A DNA stretch of 64,000 bases from Parus major (taxonomy: Eukaryota > Chordata > Aves > Passeriformes > Paridae). Positions 33,686-44,813 of the stretch are shown here, piece by piece. How positions within the stretch are numbered: the first letter of the stretch is position 1; each line of letters begins with the position of its first letter. The translations under genes and the position numbers were made by a program. The notes beneath the pieces are model-generated. The model was given only the letters and a program-made list of their open reading frames with translations. It was not told where the DNA came from and searched no databases. Location: positions 3,144,709-3,208,708 of the forward strand of contig NC_031768.1 in the NCBI RefSeq assembly GCF_001522545.3. The letters run 5' to 3'.

Positions 33686-34311
33686 AAGAAGGGCACTCAG
33701 GATCTGGAAGCCCCATGCCAAGGGAGCCAAGGGCTGCCTGCTGCAGACCTGGAGCCAGAGTTTGGGCCAGGTGAGGGTCCCCAAGGCCAAATACACCATG
33801 GAAGCCCTGGGGAACAGGAGAGGTGCAGCCATGCCCCTGCCATGGAGTTTGAACCCCTGCTGCTCCTGTGCCCCTGCCCTGCAGCAGGTAGACAATGTTT
33901 AGGACTTAATAGCTGCCAATAACCTTTTATTGTCTGCAAAGTGTTTTCAGAAGAAGCTGGTTTTGAGGGAATATAATCTTTCCGAGAAAAGCAAGCCTGT
34001 TCCAGTAATTATCTTTGACAGTTAAATCAACCCTCAACTTACTTGAAAGGGATGATGGAGGAACAAGCCTTTGCAAGCTGAAGCCTCTCTGGAGCACGAA
34101 GCCCCTTTCTTGCCCTCTAAGAATAGCACCCATCCCTCCCAGTCAGCATTCCCTGGAGACTCAGAGCATGCAGAGAGACCTGCAGGAGCAGTGTGTGTGT
34201 GCTTGAGCATCTTTGCCAGCCTCTCTGCTCAGCTAAGGTCTGGAAGGTCATCAAAACCCGACAAAACTTGTTACAGGCTGCTTAGAATGTCCAGAAATGT
34301 TTTGGGGTTTT

Positions 34312-35241
34312 TTAATTTGCAGTGGGGAAGGGGAGGCAGGAGCTCAGCAAGGAAGATGTCCAGGCCTGATCTCCTGCAGTGACCCACTGCCCAAAACTGA
34401 CCCCTTGGGCACCAGGGGTGGTTTCCCCTCTCCTGCTGCCCCCATGGCCTGAGGGCTGAGCATCAGGGCTGGCTCCAGCTGCTCCACTCTGCAGGTATTC
34501 CCCTCCTGCCCTGCAGTGCCAGGAAACAGGATGGAGGGGTACAAAGCTGGAGAAAACTTCCACTGGCCACTGGGAACCCTCCCTGCCAGTCCTCAGAGCG
34601 GGATCTCTGCCCTCTGAGCGTCTCCTGTGATCACACCCACCGATCATACCCTGAAAAGTTGTCAGCAAGAATGAAGGCATCCAAATTAACCTGGCCTTCA
34701 CCTCCAGTTCTGGAGGCTGAGAGCTCCCTGGAAAAGTCTGGGACTGGCCAGAGTTTGAGAGGAGGATTGACACCACGAGGTCAGTCCAGCCGAGCTGTTC
34801 CCTCACATTTTCCAAAACAACCCAGAGAAGGGTGGCTAAGCCTGTGCTGGTTTGAGGAGTACAATTACAATTACAAGTACAAGATACTCTTGGTCTTGGT
34901 GGCCTTGCTGCAGGACTCTGCAACCCACCCAAGCCCAGCCTCGTGTTAAAGGCTGGCTTTGTGCTCCATTTGTGCTCCCCACAGGCCTTGTCCCTCCTGT
35001 GTGACATAGGCACAGCTCCTGCAGGAGGGACCTTTCTTCCTGCTGCCAGGGCACCAAGGAGACGCTCCCGGGGTGAGTGACCACCCCTGCCAGGGGCAGC
35101 AGGGACAGGCAGAGGTGGCAGCTGCAGCCAGGTCCCTTCACAAGACGGCAATTCCCGAGGCAGCACCTTTTTGCAGACGCAGAATGTAAAGGCCAAGGGT
35201 GTGCCAGCTTTTACAATACTCCCTGGCTTCCATAAATCCAT
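34312..35241 (-). other. Long open reading frame of unknown status (309 codons from its first ATG)
   Basis: The frame is open on the minus strand from 35343 (GTG) to a stop at 34312. The first ATG is at 35241 in a strong context (A at -3, G at +4), giving 309 residues beginning MDLWKPGSIVKAGTPLAF. Composition is rich in Ser, Gly, Pro and Arg with scattered Cys. I see no signal peptide, membrane helix, repeat or family motif. It is long for chance in this composition, but no splice structure or conservation can be shown. Probably non-coding. A lineage-specific transcript is the alternative. Confidence 0.15.
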
Positions 35242-35665
35242 TTTATGAGCCGCCTCAGAAGTGAGGCTTAGCACCTGAGGTCCTGACCTGTGAGTAAACC
35301 CAGGACAGGGAGCAGCCTTGTCCTCAGAGCTGGTTGGGAGCACAGACCATGTCAGCTTTCCATTTCTCTGTCTGAAGGAGCAAAGGTTTCAGCAGAGAGA
35401 GAGGGAGCAGCCCTCATTCATCACCTGAATCACACCCCTATCACCGTCTGGGCCTTATCTGGTGTACAGCCAGCTCACTGCCTCTTTGAACTCTCCTCCT
35501 CAGCATCCATCTGCACACACCTGGGAGGCCCCAGCTGGGAGCAGGTGTACAGAGAGGCTGGCTCATCCCCTCTGAGGCAGAATCTGAGTGGGAATGAACA
35601 GAGGGTCCTGGAGCTGCACAGTCCCTTCTGCTCCACATCCCAGCACTTCTAGGACGAGCAGCAGT

Positions 35666-35815
35666 GCAATATTAATTCTATTTAATTTTATTAATTCTAT
35701 TTATTAATTTTATTGATTATATTTATCAATTTTATTAATTTTATTTATTAATTTTATTAATCCTATTTATTAATTCTATTGTAATATTAATATTAACAAT
35801 ATTAATTCTGATAAG
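35666..35815 (+). repeat. AT-rich minisatellite-like tract
   Basis: Irregular tandem copies of a 'tattaattttat'-type unit (about 10-19 bases, variants with tctat and ttgat) run for about 150 bases with almost no G or C, between GC-richer flanks. Confidence 0.85.
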
Positions 35816-37227
35816 GTGTGGAGGACATTGCAGAGAGCAGCACGAGAGCTGCCCAAAGCCAGCATTTAGCTGCTGTCAGCACCTGTGTGCTGCCTGGTGG
35901 ATGGTGGTTTATTGTCAAGCATTAACAGCTATCATTAGAGCTTTGGCTTTTCTCGATGTTTGGTTGCAAGTTGGAGAAAGCTTTTGAATGCAGTGGGCAG
36001 GCTTCTTGCTGAGGAAAAAAACTGAGTAAGAACGAGATCTGGCGGCAAAATGGAATGGCAGTCAAGAAAAAGAGGAAGAGAGGGGTTAGGAAAAAAGAAA
36101 TCCCACAAGCCAGAGGAGCCCCATGGCATCAGAAAGCTGATTTCTTTCCTGCTGTGGGTGCAGCTCCTGGCTGAGTGCCCAGCAGCGTGGGAGGTGTGCT
36201 CAGTACCAGGGTTCAGGGCTGCCAGACCAGCCGTGTCACCTGCACTGGGGACTTTGTCCTGTCAGCCACAAGCTACTGGAGCACACGGGGTGTCCTGCTG
36301 AAATCCGGGAATCTGCCTGCACAGCTCACCCTGACATGGAGTGAGGTCACTCTCTGGACAGGGAGCACTGGAGAGCTGGCACAGGCTCAGGGGTGGCCAG
36401 AGACAACAGAAAGTGGCTGCAGAAGAGGGACAGTGATTTTGGGAGTGCAGAGTGCAGAGGGATTCACAGCCAGCACAGCAACGCTCACCGGTAGCGTATT
36501 TACAAAGGCCAGGCACAAACAGCTGTAACCTTGGCCTGAGCTGGTGGGACAGGAGCCAGCAGAGCTCCAAGCCTCCCTGGGCTGTCCAGCTGCTCAGAGT
36601 GACACAGGAGCAGCCCCTGCAGCCCTGGGGCTGGGCTGGAAGCAATCCTGCAGTCCAGGCGGGGCTGTGGGCTCCGCGCTCACTCGGACATGGACAGGGA
36701 GGACCAGCCAAGGGCTCCTTGTCAGAGCCTCCAAGTTTCTGTCTGGTGTTTTGTACCAATGCTGATGGTGCAACACCAACAGGTCACTGTGTCCCACAGC
36801 ACCATTCCAGGGTTTGCCTGGGGGACAAACACCCTGTCACCTCTGTCACAAAGGAAACTGAACTCAGGTGTTGCTGGCCGTGACAAGGAATGCACAAATC
36901 CCATCTTACGCCTTTGCTGGGTCCGAGGGAGGTGAAACTGTGACCTAAGGTGCTCTGCACATGTCACAGGGGCTGTGTCCTGTCATTCACTTCTCTCTGG
37001 TGACTCACTGTCCCCCAGGGAGCCTGTGGAAATGCTCAGGGCTCTCCACATCACCAAGCAAAGTGCTCTCACCAGACCCAAGGCAGAATTTTCAGCTGTC
37101 CAATAATTTGTGTAACATCCAAGACTGGGATATGCCAAGCAGATGCAATAGGATCATCAAACCCCTTTCCCACAGGGAAAGGGAAGGAGTTAAATCTCCC
37201 TGCAGCTGGCTGAGGTTGCTCATCTAA

Positions 37228-37356
37228 GAGTCATAGAATCATGGAATGGTTTGTGTTGGAGGGACCCTAAAGATCCTGCCCATTTCCAATTCTGCTGGAA
37301 CAAGATAATCTTTAAAGTCCCGTGCAACCCAAAGCATTCTATGATTCTGTGAAATT
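37228..37356. mobile_element. Two CR1 3' ends in head-to-head inverted arrangement
   Basis: 37229-37275 is an antisense CR1 terminus ('agtcatagaatcatggaatg', 'ggagggaccctaaagatc'). 37305-37356 is a sense terminus ('ataatctttaaagtcccgtg', 'cattctatgattctgtg'). About 30 bases separate them. The two arms form an imperfect inverted repeat of about 45 bases. Confidence 0.82.
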
Positions 37357-40300
37357 TGGACTGGGCAGGAGGGACCCTCAAAAGCATCTCAAACTTTTCT
37401 CCTTTCAAGATGAAAAAATAAAAAAAGAGAAGTTGCCACTCTATTATTCTGTCCTGAACTATACTTAAATTCTTGGGAAGTGTGTCACAGCACAGAAAGA
37501 AAAAAATCATTGGTCTCAGTGGTAGCTTTTGGTCTCTGTGCAGTTCTATTGTCCTGATAAACATGAAGAGAGGTCCTGGGAAGTGCTGCAGTTCAGGGAT
37601 GCCTTCAAGTAACCTGTGGCTAAATTGTCACGCTTGTTACTTTGCTCTTGAATTTATTTTTATTTTTTTTAATTAATTAAATTATTTATTTCAAAATCTT
37701 TTTTAAAATAAGCCCTGGAAAGAAGAATGTCTGAAGCTCCTGCATTTCTCCTGAAGACTGTGCAGATAGGAAGAGTAATCCCTGCAGCAGCCATGTGTGT
37801 AGTTCATAAGGGACACTCTATTATATATCTGTATTTTTTTTAAAGAAAACTGGTTTTCTGAAAAGTCCACAGTCCTTTCTGCATTTTCAGTCAAGAGTAT
37901 ATTGCAACTGGGGCAAAATAGCTGTCTCTTCAGTGTCTTCTCCCACATTCCCAACAGCAGGAGACATGCAGGATTTCAATATTTGCAGTTAAAAACAGAG
38001 CTTGTACTTCTAAATTAGGGTAAGTACTGGTAAGTATGTAGATTTTCAGATGTGTCAGCCAGAGCAAAATTCCAGCCATCTCCTCCTCCTCCTCCTATCC
38101 AGTGCTGAGCTCCCAAATCCTTGGGCAGCAGATCATCAGCCCTGGCCCTGATTTTCAGACGTGTTCATAAAAGCTCAAGGCAAGCCTGACATCTTCCTTC
38201 AGCTGCTGCAAGGAGCTTAACAGAAAGACTCCATTTAAAAATTAAAAATAAAAGTGCTGGCCTCCAAAACCTCCACTGCTCTAAGAGTTTGCCAGCACTC
38301 CTCAGCTGCATTCCTGGGAGCATTTAATGACAGTTTGCTTTGCTCTACATGCATGGGTAATATATAATCCTTGTGCCACCACTTGCTTTGAGTGTTCTTC
38401 ATGACTGGAGGCTTTTTTTTCTTTTTTTTTTTCCCCTTCTTGCTTTTGATCTCAGAGGGAACTGTTATTCCTGTAGTAGCAAAGCTATTTGTCCTTTTAA
38501 GTAAGCATGTGGTAATCCACAAAATCCATGATTCATAATGAAATTGGCTTCAGTCTGCAGGAGTTTAATGGTTGTCTCAACCCAGGACAACTGGCAATTT
38601 TGGCACGGAGCACTGCAGCCCCTCCTTGAAGTAATAACATCTAAAGTGTTGGACAAACTGGGTAGCTGATGATAACCAGAATAAAACATGATATATGGCA
38701 TAGCTCTGGGTAAATTAGAGAGGGCTTTAATTTGAGCTTGTGCAACCGTGTTTAACAGCAGTGGTTGTTTTGACTGTGTTAGTTGTAAAATTAATATTAC
38801 AATTGGGCCTGACTCTTAAAGATCTTTTAAGACCACCAGCCATGCACTCCTCTAGGCTAAGGTGTATGGAAAAAAAAGCAGTGTATTTATGGTGATGCTC
38901 TTCAATTACAGAGCTAAAGGTGTTCACACCAAGGCTGCACAGGGAGCTGTAACATTTTTAAACCATTTTTGGTGTTTTTTTTAAGGGATATGTATATTCC
39001 TGCTGAATTATGTACTTGCAATGCAACATATTTATGTCTCTGTATTTAAATAAAAAGCCATGCTGGCACTACAAAAGTTAGGCTGATGCTCTTTTAGGCA
39101 AACACAATCCCTTCATCATGCACAGCCTTAAATGCACTTGCTGTGGCCTCAGCACTCTGCTAAAATGCACTTTTGAGAGCCCAGTGTCCCAGAGTATCTC
39201 ACTAAACCTGCCATGCAGTGAACCCTGATCTGCGCTAAAAACCTGCCCCCTGCTTCAGAAACCATGGCTTGATGATGATAGGTGGTCAAGACATTCTTTT
39301 TTACTTGCAGGAGGGAAGAAATAGCCTGTTTGTAGCTGTGGCTGAGCACACACAGCTTGCTGGGTTTGGTGAGTGAAGCCGAGCCAGTCCTTTGTTTCTT
39401 TTGATCCATTAAAGCCCGAGCCCGTTTCCTTCTGCCGGAGCAACATCACAAGCAGCAGCATTCAAAGCAATGTTTGTTTTCTCACCCCTTGTTTATGCTC
39501 TGGCTTTTTCAAGGATGTTCCTGTTGGTTTGAAATTTCCCAGGATTAATTTTAGCTCGCAAGTGATTTATTTTTTTGTGTGTGTAGTTTTTTTTTTTCTT
39601 GGAAAGCCAAAACCAGCAAGCGCCTGAACGGGGACTCTTGGCACTCTAAGAACAGACACTGTGTCCCTTTAAAAGCAAAAAAAAAAAAGACAAGTGGTCT
39701 TTGTCTTCTGCTGCCCCAGGAGAAAAAATAGCCTGTCTTAAATAAGCTTGGAAGAAAAAAAAAAAAAAAATTCAGATCCACCAGAAGGGTTAAAGGGAGA
39801 CCTGAGAGAAAGAGGAGAAATGAGTGTTGAAAATACCCTTGCACAAAGAGTTTCACCTTTTGGGTGCTTATCTGCTTTTTTCTCAGATTTAGCTAAAGAT
39901 GGAGGGAGCAAATTATGTGTCCAGCACAACACAAAACCAGGTCTTCTTCTGGTGATTCTCCTCCTGAGCAGTGCAAGCTTGGCTCAAAGGCAGAAATGGC
40001 CATATGCATCTCCTTGAGGCTTTGAAAACACCCACAAAATCTGTAAGCAAATACAAAGCTTTACCCAAACACTGCTATTTTTTTGGCATTTTCAGCTTCC
40101 TGCAAAACAGCTTTCATCTGAATAGCCCTGACTGGTCCATGCCTGTGCTAGACCCAGGTGGCCAGAACTCATTTTTGCTGCCAGAATTCACCACTGAAAT
40201 TAGGGAGAAATGTCAGAGCTTCCAGGAGAAGCCTCTCTTTACCAGGAGCATCCCAGACCTGACTTTCCCTTTCAACCCAGGCTGGGTTTCACCCACAGCA

Positions 40301-40499
40301 CCACATGGGTGATGTTTTCCTTTCAGGATGAAGGATTTTCACCCTCTACTGATTTTTCTGGATGGAATTGCCTTTCTTCTCCTTGGGTGTGTTCACCTGG
40401 AGCACTGGACTCAAAGTAACCCCCCACCACTGGGGAGCCAGAAATGGTGTTTTTTAGGTCATCATCATTTAGATTTTATTTTTATAATCTTGGTCTTTC
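37357..40499. other. Intergenic, AT-rich, candidate regulatory DNA
   Basis: Contains T-rich patches near 37656-37690 and 38415-38435, a (TCC)n near 38082-38096, and A runs at 39678-39689 and 39754-39770. Otherwise 3 kb of repeat-poor single-copy sequence with homeodomain-like TAATTA and FOX-like tgtttgttt words. No exon recognised. Confidence 0.45.
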
Positions 40500-40625
40500 T
40501 CCAGCAGCTCCAGCTGCTCCCTGTGCTGGGCCCCAGGGCTGGGGCAGCTCTGCAGGTGAGGTCTCACCTGAGCAGGGCACAGGGACACAATTCTCTCTCC
40601 TGGCCTCCTGGCCACACTTCTCCCA
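40500..40625 (-). mobile_element. CR1 LINE fragment (ORF2 3' part)
   Basis: The plus strand reads 'ggggcagctctgcaggtgag', 'gtctcacctgagcagggcac' and 'cctcctggccacacttct', matching the reverse complement of the CR1 segment upstream of the 3'UTR. It is diverged and lacks the 3' terminus. Confidence 0.7.
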
Positions 40626-42565
40626 CTCTTTATTCACAGCTCAGGTGAGCAATCAGCAAAAACCAGCAGAGCTTTACCTTTCCTGTCTTTTGGATGGTGC
40701 AACCTCAATGCTACATCCTCCATATCCCCGTGGCTTTCCAACAAGGGAGCGTGGTGAAAATAATTACAAAGGGAAATGCACTGCCTTTTCCAGGTCATTT
40801 CCACTGTTTTCCTATGAAATCTGTGGTTTCTGCCTTTTCCCTGGGTCTCAGCCCCTGTGTGGGCATCCAGACCACAATCCAGGGAGGAGATGTCCCTGCT
40901 GAGGCATCCTCCAGCCCTGTGGAGCTCCAGCTCCGGTGGACACAGCTCCCTGTGAGGTAATTAGAGCCTTTAATTCCCAAAGATTATATATTTCAGCCGT
41001 CTATGGAAGGGAGGAAGTTGGCTCTTCCTTCCAGCACTCCACCCAGGAGCAGTTTACCTCCATCCAGATCGGGCTGGAGAGGCTCTCCAGCCTTGTGTAA
41101 ACGTGAGCAGATCAGATAAAGGTGATTTAAGGCAGAGGGAGGCACAAGAATTGCCTCAGCACGGGGTTAGAAAGGTCTCTTGTGCCACTGGACACAGCCA
41201 CATCTTCTGGAGATCTTTCAAAAAACACTCCCAGAAAATGCTGCTTAAAAAATCCTGGCTAAGCAGATGATGCTGATACAACAAATATGTTATGACATGG
41301 CTTATTTTTTTTTCTTTTTAATTTATTTAGGCACATAAATAGCTTTGTTAATTGCTATTCCTTTCGAAACTTTGGAAGATGTAAACAGTGTCTGCCAGAA
41401 GAGTGGGGAAATAGATCTGAATTTCTGTGGTGACGAGGGGAACTATGTCTTAGCAAACACCACTCAGGCTTCTACAGTAGAAAATTGTCTGGAATTGGCT
41501 TTATTTTTTAACAGCTTGATCTTATCATGAGCTCTCAGGCCCACCAAATGTGCCATACCCAAGTCCTAGAATGACAGGGAAGTAGAAGAATGTAAGATTT
41601 TGTTTAACACAAAAAGACAGCACGGGGAAAAGGAAAATTTGATTTTGCGTAAGAGCTCCATGAGCAAAAACACACAAACAAAACTGCAGCTGAGCAGCAG
41701 AGGCAGGAGGGGGCTGGGGATGGGCTGGGGATTTCAGGAGGGGATGTTCCATGCTTCATAGGAGCTACTGAGGAGCCCTGACCTGAATTTCCAAATGCTG
41801 TCACCATCACGGGGTTTATCCCATGAGGATAAAGGACACTGACCAGAAGACCCCCAGAGGTCCCTTCCAGCCTGAATGAGCACTCAGCCCTGCCTGCCAG
41901 AGCTCCAACCCAGCCCTCACCACCCCTGCTGCAGCAAGGGAAAGTCCACACACCCCCAGAGACACTCTGCTGCCTTCCTTCACACTTCATCCTCTTTGCA
42001 TCCTCCTTGGTGCCAAACCCACAACCCTTTCCCACTTGGATCTCAAGATGAAATGGAAGCTGGATGCTCCTCCCAGAAAACCAAGGCAGCCACACAGGGC
42101 TCCCAGGGCGTGTCCAGCTGCTCCCTGGCTTTTTCCCTCATTAGATCCCTTTATCCATCCCGATGATGTCCATGAGTAAGGCTGCAGCTGCAATCCACGG
42201 GGATTGCACACAACACCCCTCACAGATATGTATTTTTCCCTCTCAGTGCACACCCTGTCACGTCTGTCTAAACTACAGGGCTGGTTTGTGAGTCAGCACT
42301 GGAGGCAGAGGTCATCTCCAGCTCATGCTTTAAATCCTCACCTGTCTCCATCACCTCCTGGAGTCTGATCTCTCCACCTCCTTTTCCTACTGACATCACC
42401 TCCCGTGTTCAACACACCCCAACAGCTGTGACCTCGCTAACTGCGACCTCTGCAGCCCTGGTGCCATCCCTGAGTTTTCCAGTCTTTCTGAATTTTTTTT
42501 CCCTGGTTTTTTTTTTTTTCATAGTAAATTAATTCAAACTTTCTGGAGTCAGCAGGAAGTTTAGA
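40626..42565. other. Intergenic, no gene recognised
   Basis: Single-copy sequence. A short CR1-like word ('aggtcccttccagcctgaat') at 41858 may be a worn tail. T-rich tract at 42487-42520 just before the next CR1. No coding evidence. Confidence 0.45.
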
Positions 42566-42569
42566 TTGG

Positions 42570-42748
42570 TGGTAGAACACAGGTTGCCCAGTGAAGCTGT
42601 GGACTCCCCATCCCTGGAGGTGGTCAAGACCTGGCTGGATGAGACTCAGCAACCTGGACTAGTGGAAGGTGTCCCTGCCCATGGCAGGGGATGGAATCAG
42701 ATGATCTTTAAGCTCCCTTCCAACCCAAACTATTCAATGATTTCATGT
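42570..42748 (+). mobile_element. CR1 LINE 3' end
   Basis: The stretch has 'aacacaggttgcccagtgaa', 'ccatccctggaggtggtcaa', 'gaaggtgtccctgcccatgg', 'tgatctttaagctcccttcc' and the end 'attcaatgatttcatg'. About 180 bases in sense orientation. Confidence 0.93.
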
Positions 42749-43190
42749 TTCTTAGTTGTTTTGAATTTTTCACAGCCTGAAAAATAAAGTCTTCACTCAT
42801 TAATCTGTGCCTCACCTCTGCCAAATGAAGATGTGGAGAGTAAATGGATTTTCCAGTCTGGCAATATGAAGTCTGCCCACTTCTCCTGTATGTCAAACAG
42901 CTGAATTTGAAAACAGCCTAATTCACAGCATCAAAAAATGTTATGGGGGAAAGTTATCATAACCTGAGATTCTGATAGGAGAGGACATGCTCTGTCAAGC
43001 TCCTCCCTGTCACTCAGAGGACAAGTTCTGGCTCTGCTGTGTCTCCTATCGCTGCCATCTCTGAGACATTGCAGCTCTTGCACAACCCCCAGGTGGTGAC
43101 CGACCCGCCGCCCTTGGGGCAAAGCTCCTTATTCTGCTTCTCTCATTCACCTCCTCTTGTGTTTCTCTAGTTCTGCTGAGGTCATAAATT
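42749..43190. other. Intergenic, nothing recognised
   Basis: Short single-copy stretch between two CR1 fragments. No feature could be supported. Confidence 0.5.
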
Positions 43191-43193
43191 TTC

Positions 43194-43407
43194 ACAGAAT
43201 CTGGGAATCCCTGAGGCTGGAAAAGCCCTCCCAGCCCATGGAGTCCAATCTGTAACCTGTCCCCACCTTGTCCCCAGCCCAGAGCCCTGAGTGCCACGTC
43301 CAGGTGACACCTCCAGGGATGGGCACTGCAAAGCTCCCTGGGCAGCCCCTGCCAAGGCCTGAGCTCCCTTTCCATGGGCAAATTCCTGCTGCTGTCCACC
43401 CTGAGCC
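43194..43407 (-). mobile_element. CR1 LINE 3' fragment running into a gap
   Basis: The inverted terminus 'cagaatctgggaatccctga' and 'ggctggaaaagccctcccag' is followed by 'gtgacacctccagggatggg' and 'ctgggcagcccctgccaagg', and the element is cut by Ns at 43408. Antisense orientation. Confidence 0.87.
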
Positions 43408-43638
43408 NNNNNNNNNNNNNNNNNNNNNNNNNNNNNNNNNNNNNNNNNNNNNNNNNNNNNNNNNNNNNNNNNNNNNNNNNNNNNNNNNNNNNNNNNNNNN
43501 NNNNNNNNNNNNNNNNNNNNNNNNNNNNNNNNNNNNNNNNNNNNNNNNNNNNNNNNNNNNNNNNNNNNNNNNNNNNNNNNNNNNNNNNNNNNNNNNNNNN
43601 NNNNNNNNNNNNNNNNNNNNNNNNNNNNNNNNNNNNNN
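43408..43638. other. Assembly gap (231 N)
   Basis: Undetermined bases directly abutting a CR1 fragment. Open frames spanning it are not meaningful. Confidence 0.99.
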
Positions 43639-44635
43639 TCAGCCCCTCCTCCCTACAGGGAATGATTCACCCTTTATGGACTCTTCCCCAGCTTTTGGAG
43701 TTACCCTTACATCAATCATTTTTCTCTCTACATTTCCTGGCTTTTTAGGTCTGTTTCTCCATAGTGTTTTGCTGGAATTAATACTATTTCTTGCTTGCTG
43801 TTGCAACTGGAAATCCCTATTCTATCTTACCATTTTAAACTCTGGATACTGCAAATTCCTTCTTTATTTTTATGATCCTCCTGCTGCCAGAACCTCAAGG
43901 AATCCAAATTATTCAGATTAATTAGGTGCCATTAAATATCATTTTAATTGATTCTCTTCCTTTTTGTTCAGACTTTTAGAAGAGATACACAGAGAAATCA
44001 GCCATGCAAACCAGTTTCTGTTTAGTCACAGGTGTGTACAGTGTGCCACAATTTGAATCTAAGCCAACCACGCTGGTCCTGTGGGTGGATTACAACTTAC
44101 AAAAACTGACTTTTAAAGGAGGTTGAGTAAAGGAACCAAGTCACTACAATGAATAAACAAATACACCTTGAAATTCCACTCAAGGGGACTTTGTAAGGGA
44201 AAATTCCTTTCCTGAGTCACATTCTGATCTCCCTTAAAGACAAACAGAACCCAGGAAATCTTTCTAACATCAGGTGCCATGTTCTCCTCACTGATGGTGC
44301 TGGAAGAGGGACCTTCATAGAAATGCATTTCAGTAAAATTATCTTTTAACACAAAAAGGCAGATCCTGGATTCAGGAAAACATTATCCCAGCTAAACCTG
44401 ACCAGGGACATTTGGTGGATGCTTTTTTGATGCCATTTCACAGGTTTTTCTGGCCGCTGCTGGTTCAAGTTGAGTGACCCATCCAGCAAATTCCCCAGGG
44501 AATGGAGCAAATCTTGCCCTACAGGAGGATGTGGCCTCCGTCCATCACCTCTGAAGTGAGCCTGGGGTAGATGAGCTGGAGGCTCCCATGGTGTGAATGT
44601 CTGAATCTTCCCTCTTGCCCACAACAAATGACCAA
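43639..44635. other. Intergenic, AT-rich, nothing recognised
   Basis: Single-copy AT-rich sequence with a short TAATTAGG/TTAATTGA-type homeodomain-like cluster near 43918-43955. No gene seen. Confidence 0.45.
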
Positions 44636-44639
44636 AAAG

Positions 44640-44813
44640 CCTTGGAACAGGGTGCCCAGAGAAGCTGTGGCTGCTCCATCCCTGGAAAGGTTCAAGGCCA
44701 GGTTGGACAGGGCTTGCAGCAACCTGGGATAGAGGAAGGTGTCCCTGCCCACAATTTGTAACTAGATGATCTTTAAGGTCTTTTCCTACCCAAACCATTC
44801 TGTGATTCCACAG
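44640..44813 (+). mobile_element. CR1 LINE 3' end
   Basis: The stretch has 'ggaacagggtgcccagagaa', 'gctgtggctgctccatccct', 'ggttcaaggccaggttggac', 'agatgatctttaaggtcttt' and the end 'aaaccattctgtgattcc'. Sense orientation. Confidence 0.93.

Larger units (their letters stand above)
33686..37225. other. Intergenic, no known gene; contains one long orphan ORF
   Basis: GC-richer than most of the desert between 34300 and 35700 and between 36150 and 36950. The minus-strand open frame at 34312-35343 is described separately. No known protein family is recognised. Confidence 0.45.

Noticed and set aside
33262..33922. Open frames of 159-192 codons crossing the N run at 33581-33652
   Set aside because: They are bridged by Ns, so length is artificial, and the sequence on both sides is CR1.
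36262..36759. 165-codon minus-strand open frame, Cys/Pro/Leu-rich
   Set aside because: It overlaps a similar-length frame on the opposite strand (36452-36883) in GC-rich DNA. No motif, splice sites or preferred frame.
41835..41880. Possible CR1 tail ('aggtcccttccagcctgaat')
   Set aside because: Only about 20 matching bases and no flanking CR1 landmarks. Too short to annotate as an element.
43268..43921. 217-codon open frame across the 231 N gap
   Set aside because: Most of it is Ns. The ends are CR1 and AT-rich single-copy DNA.
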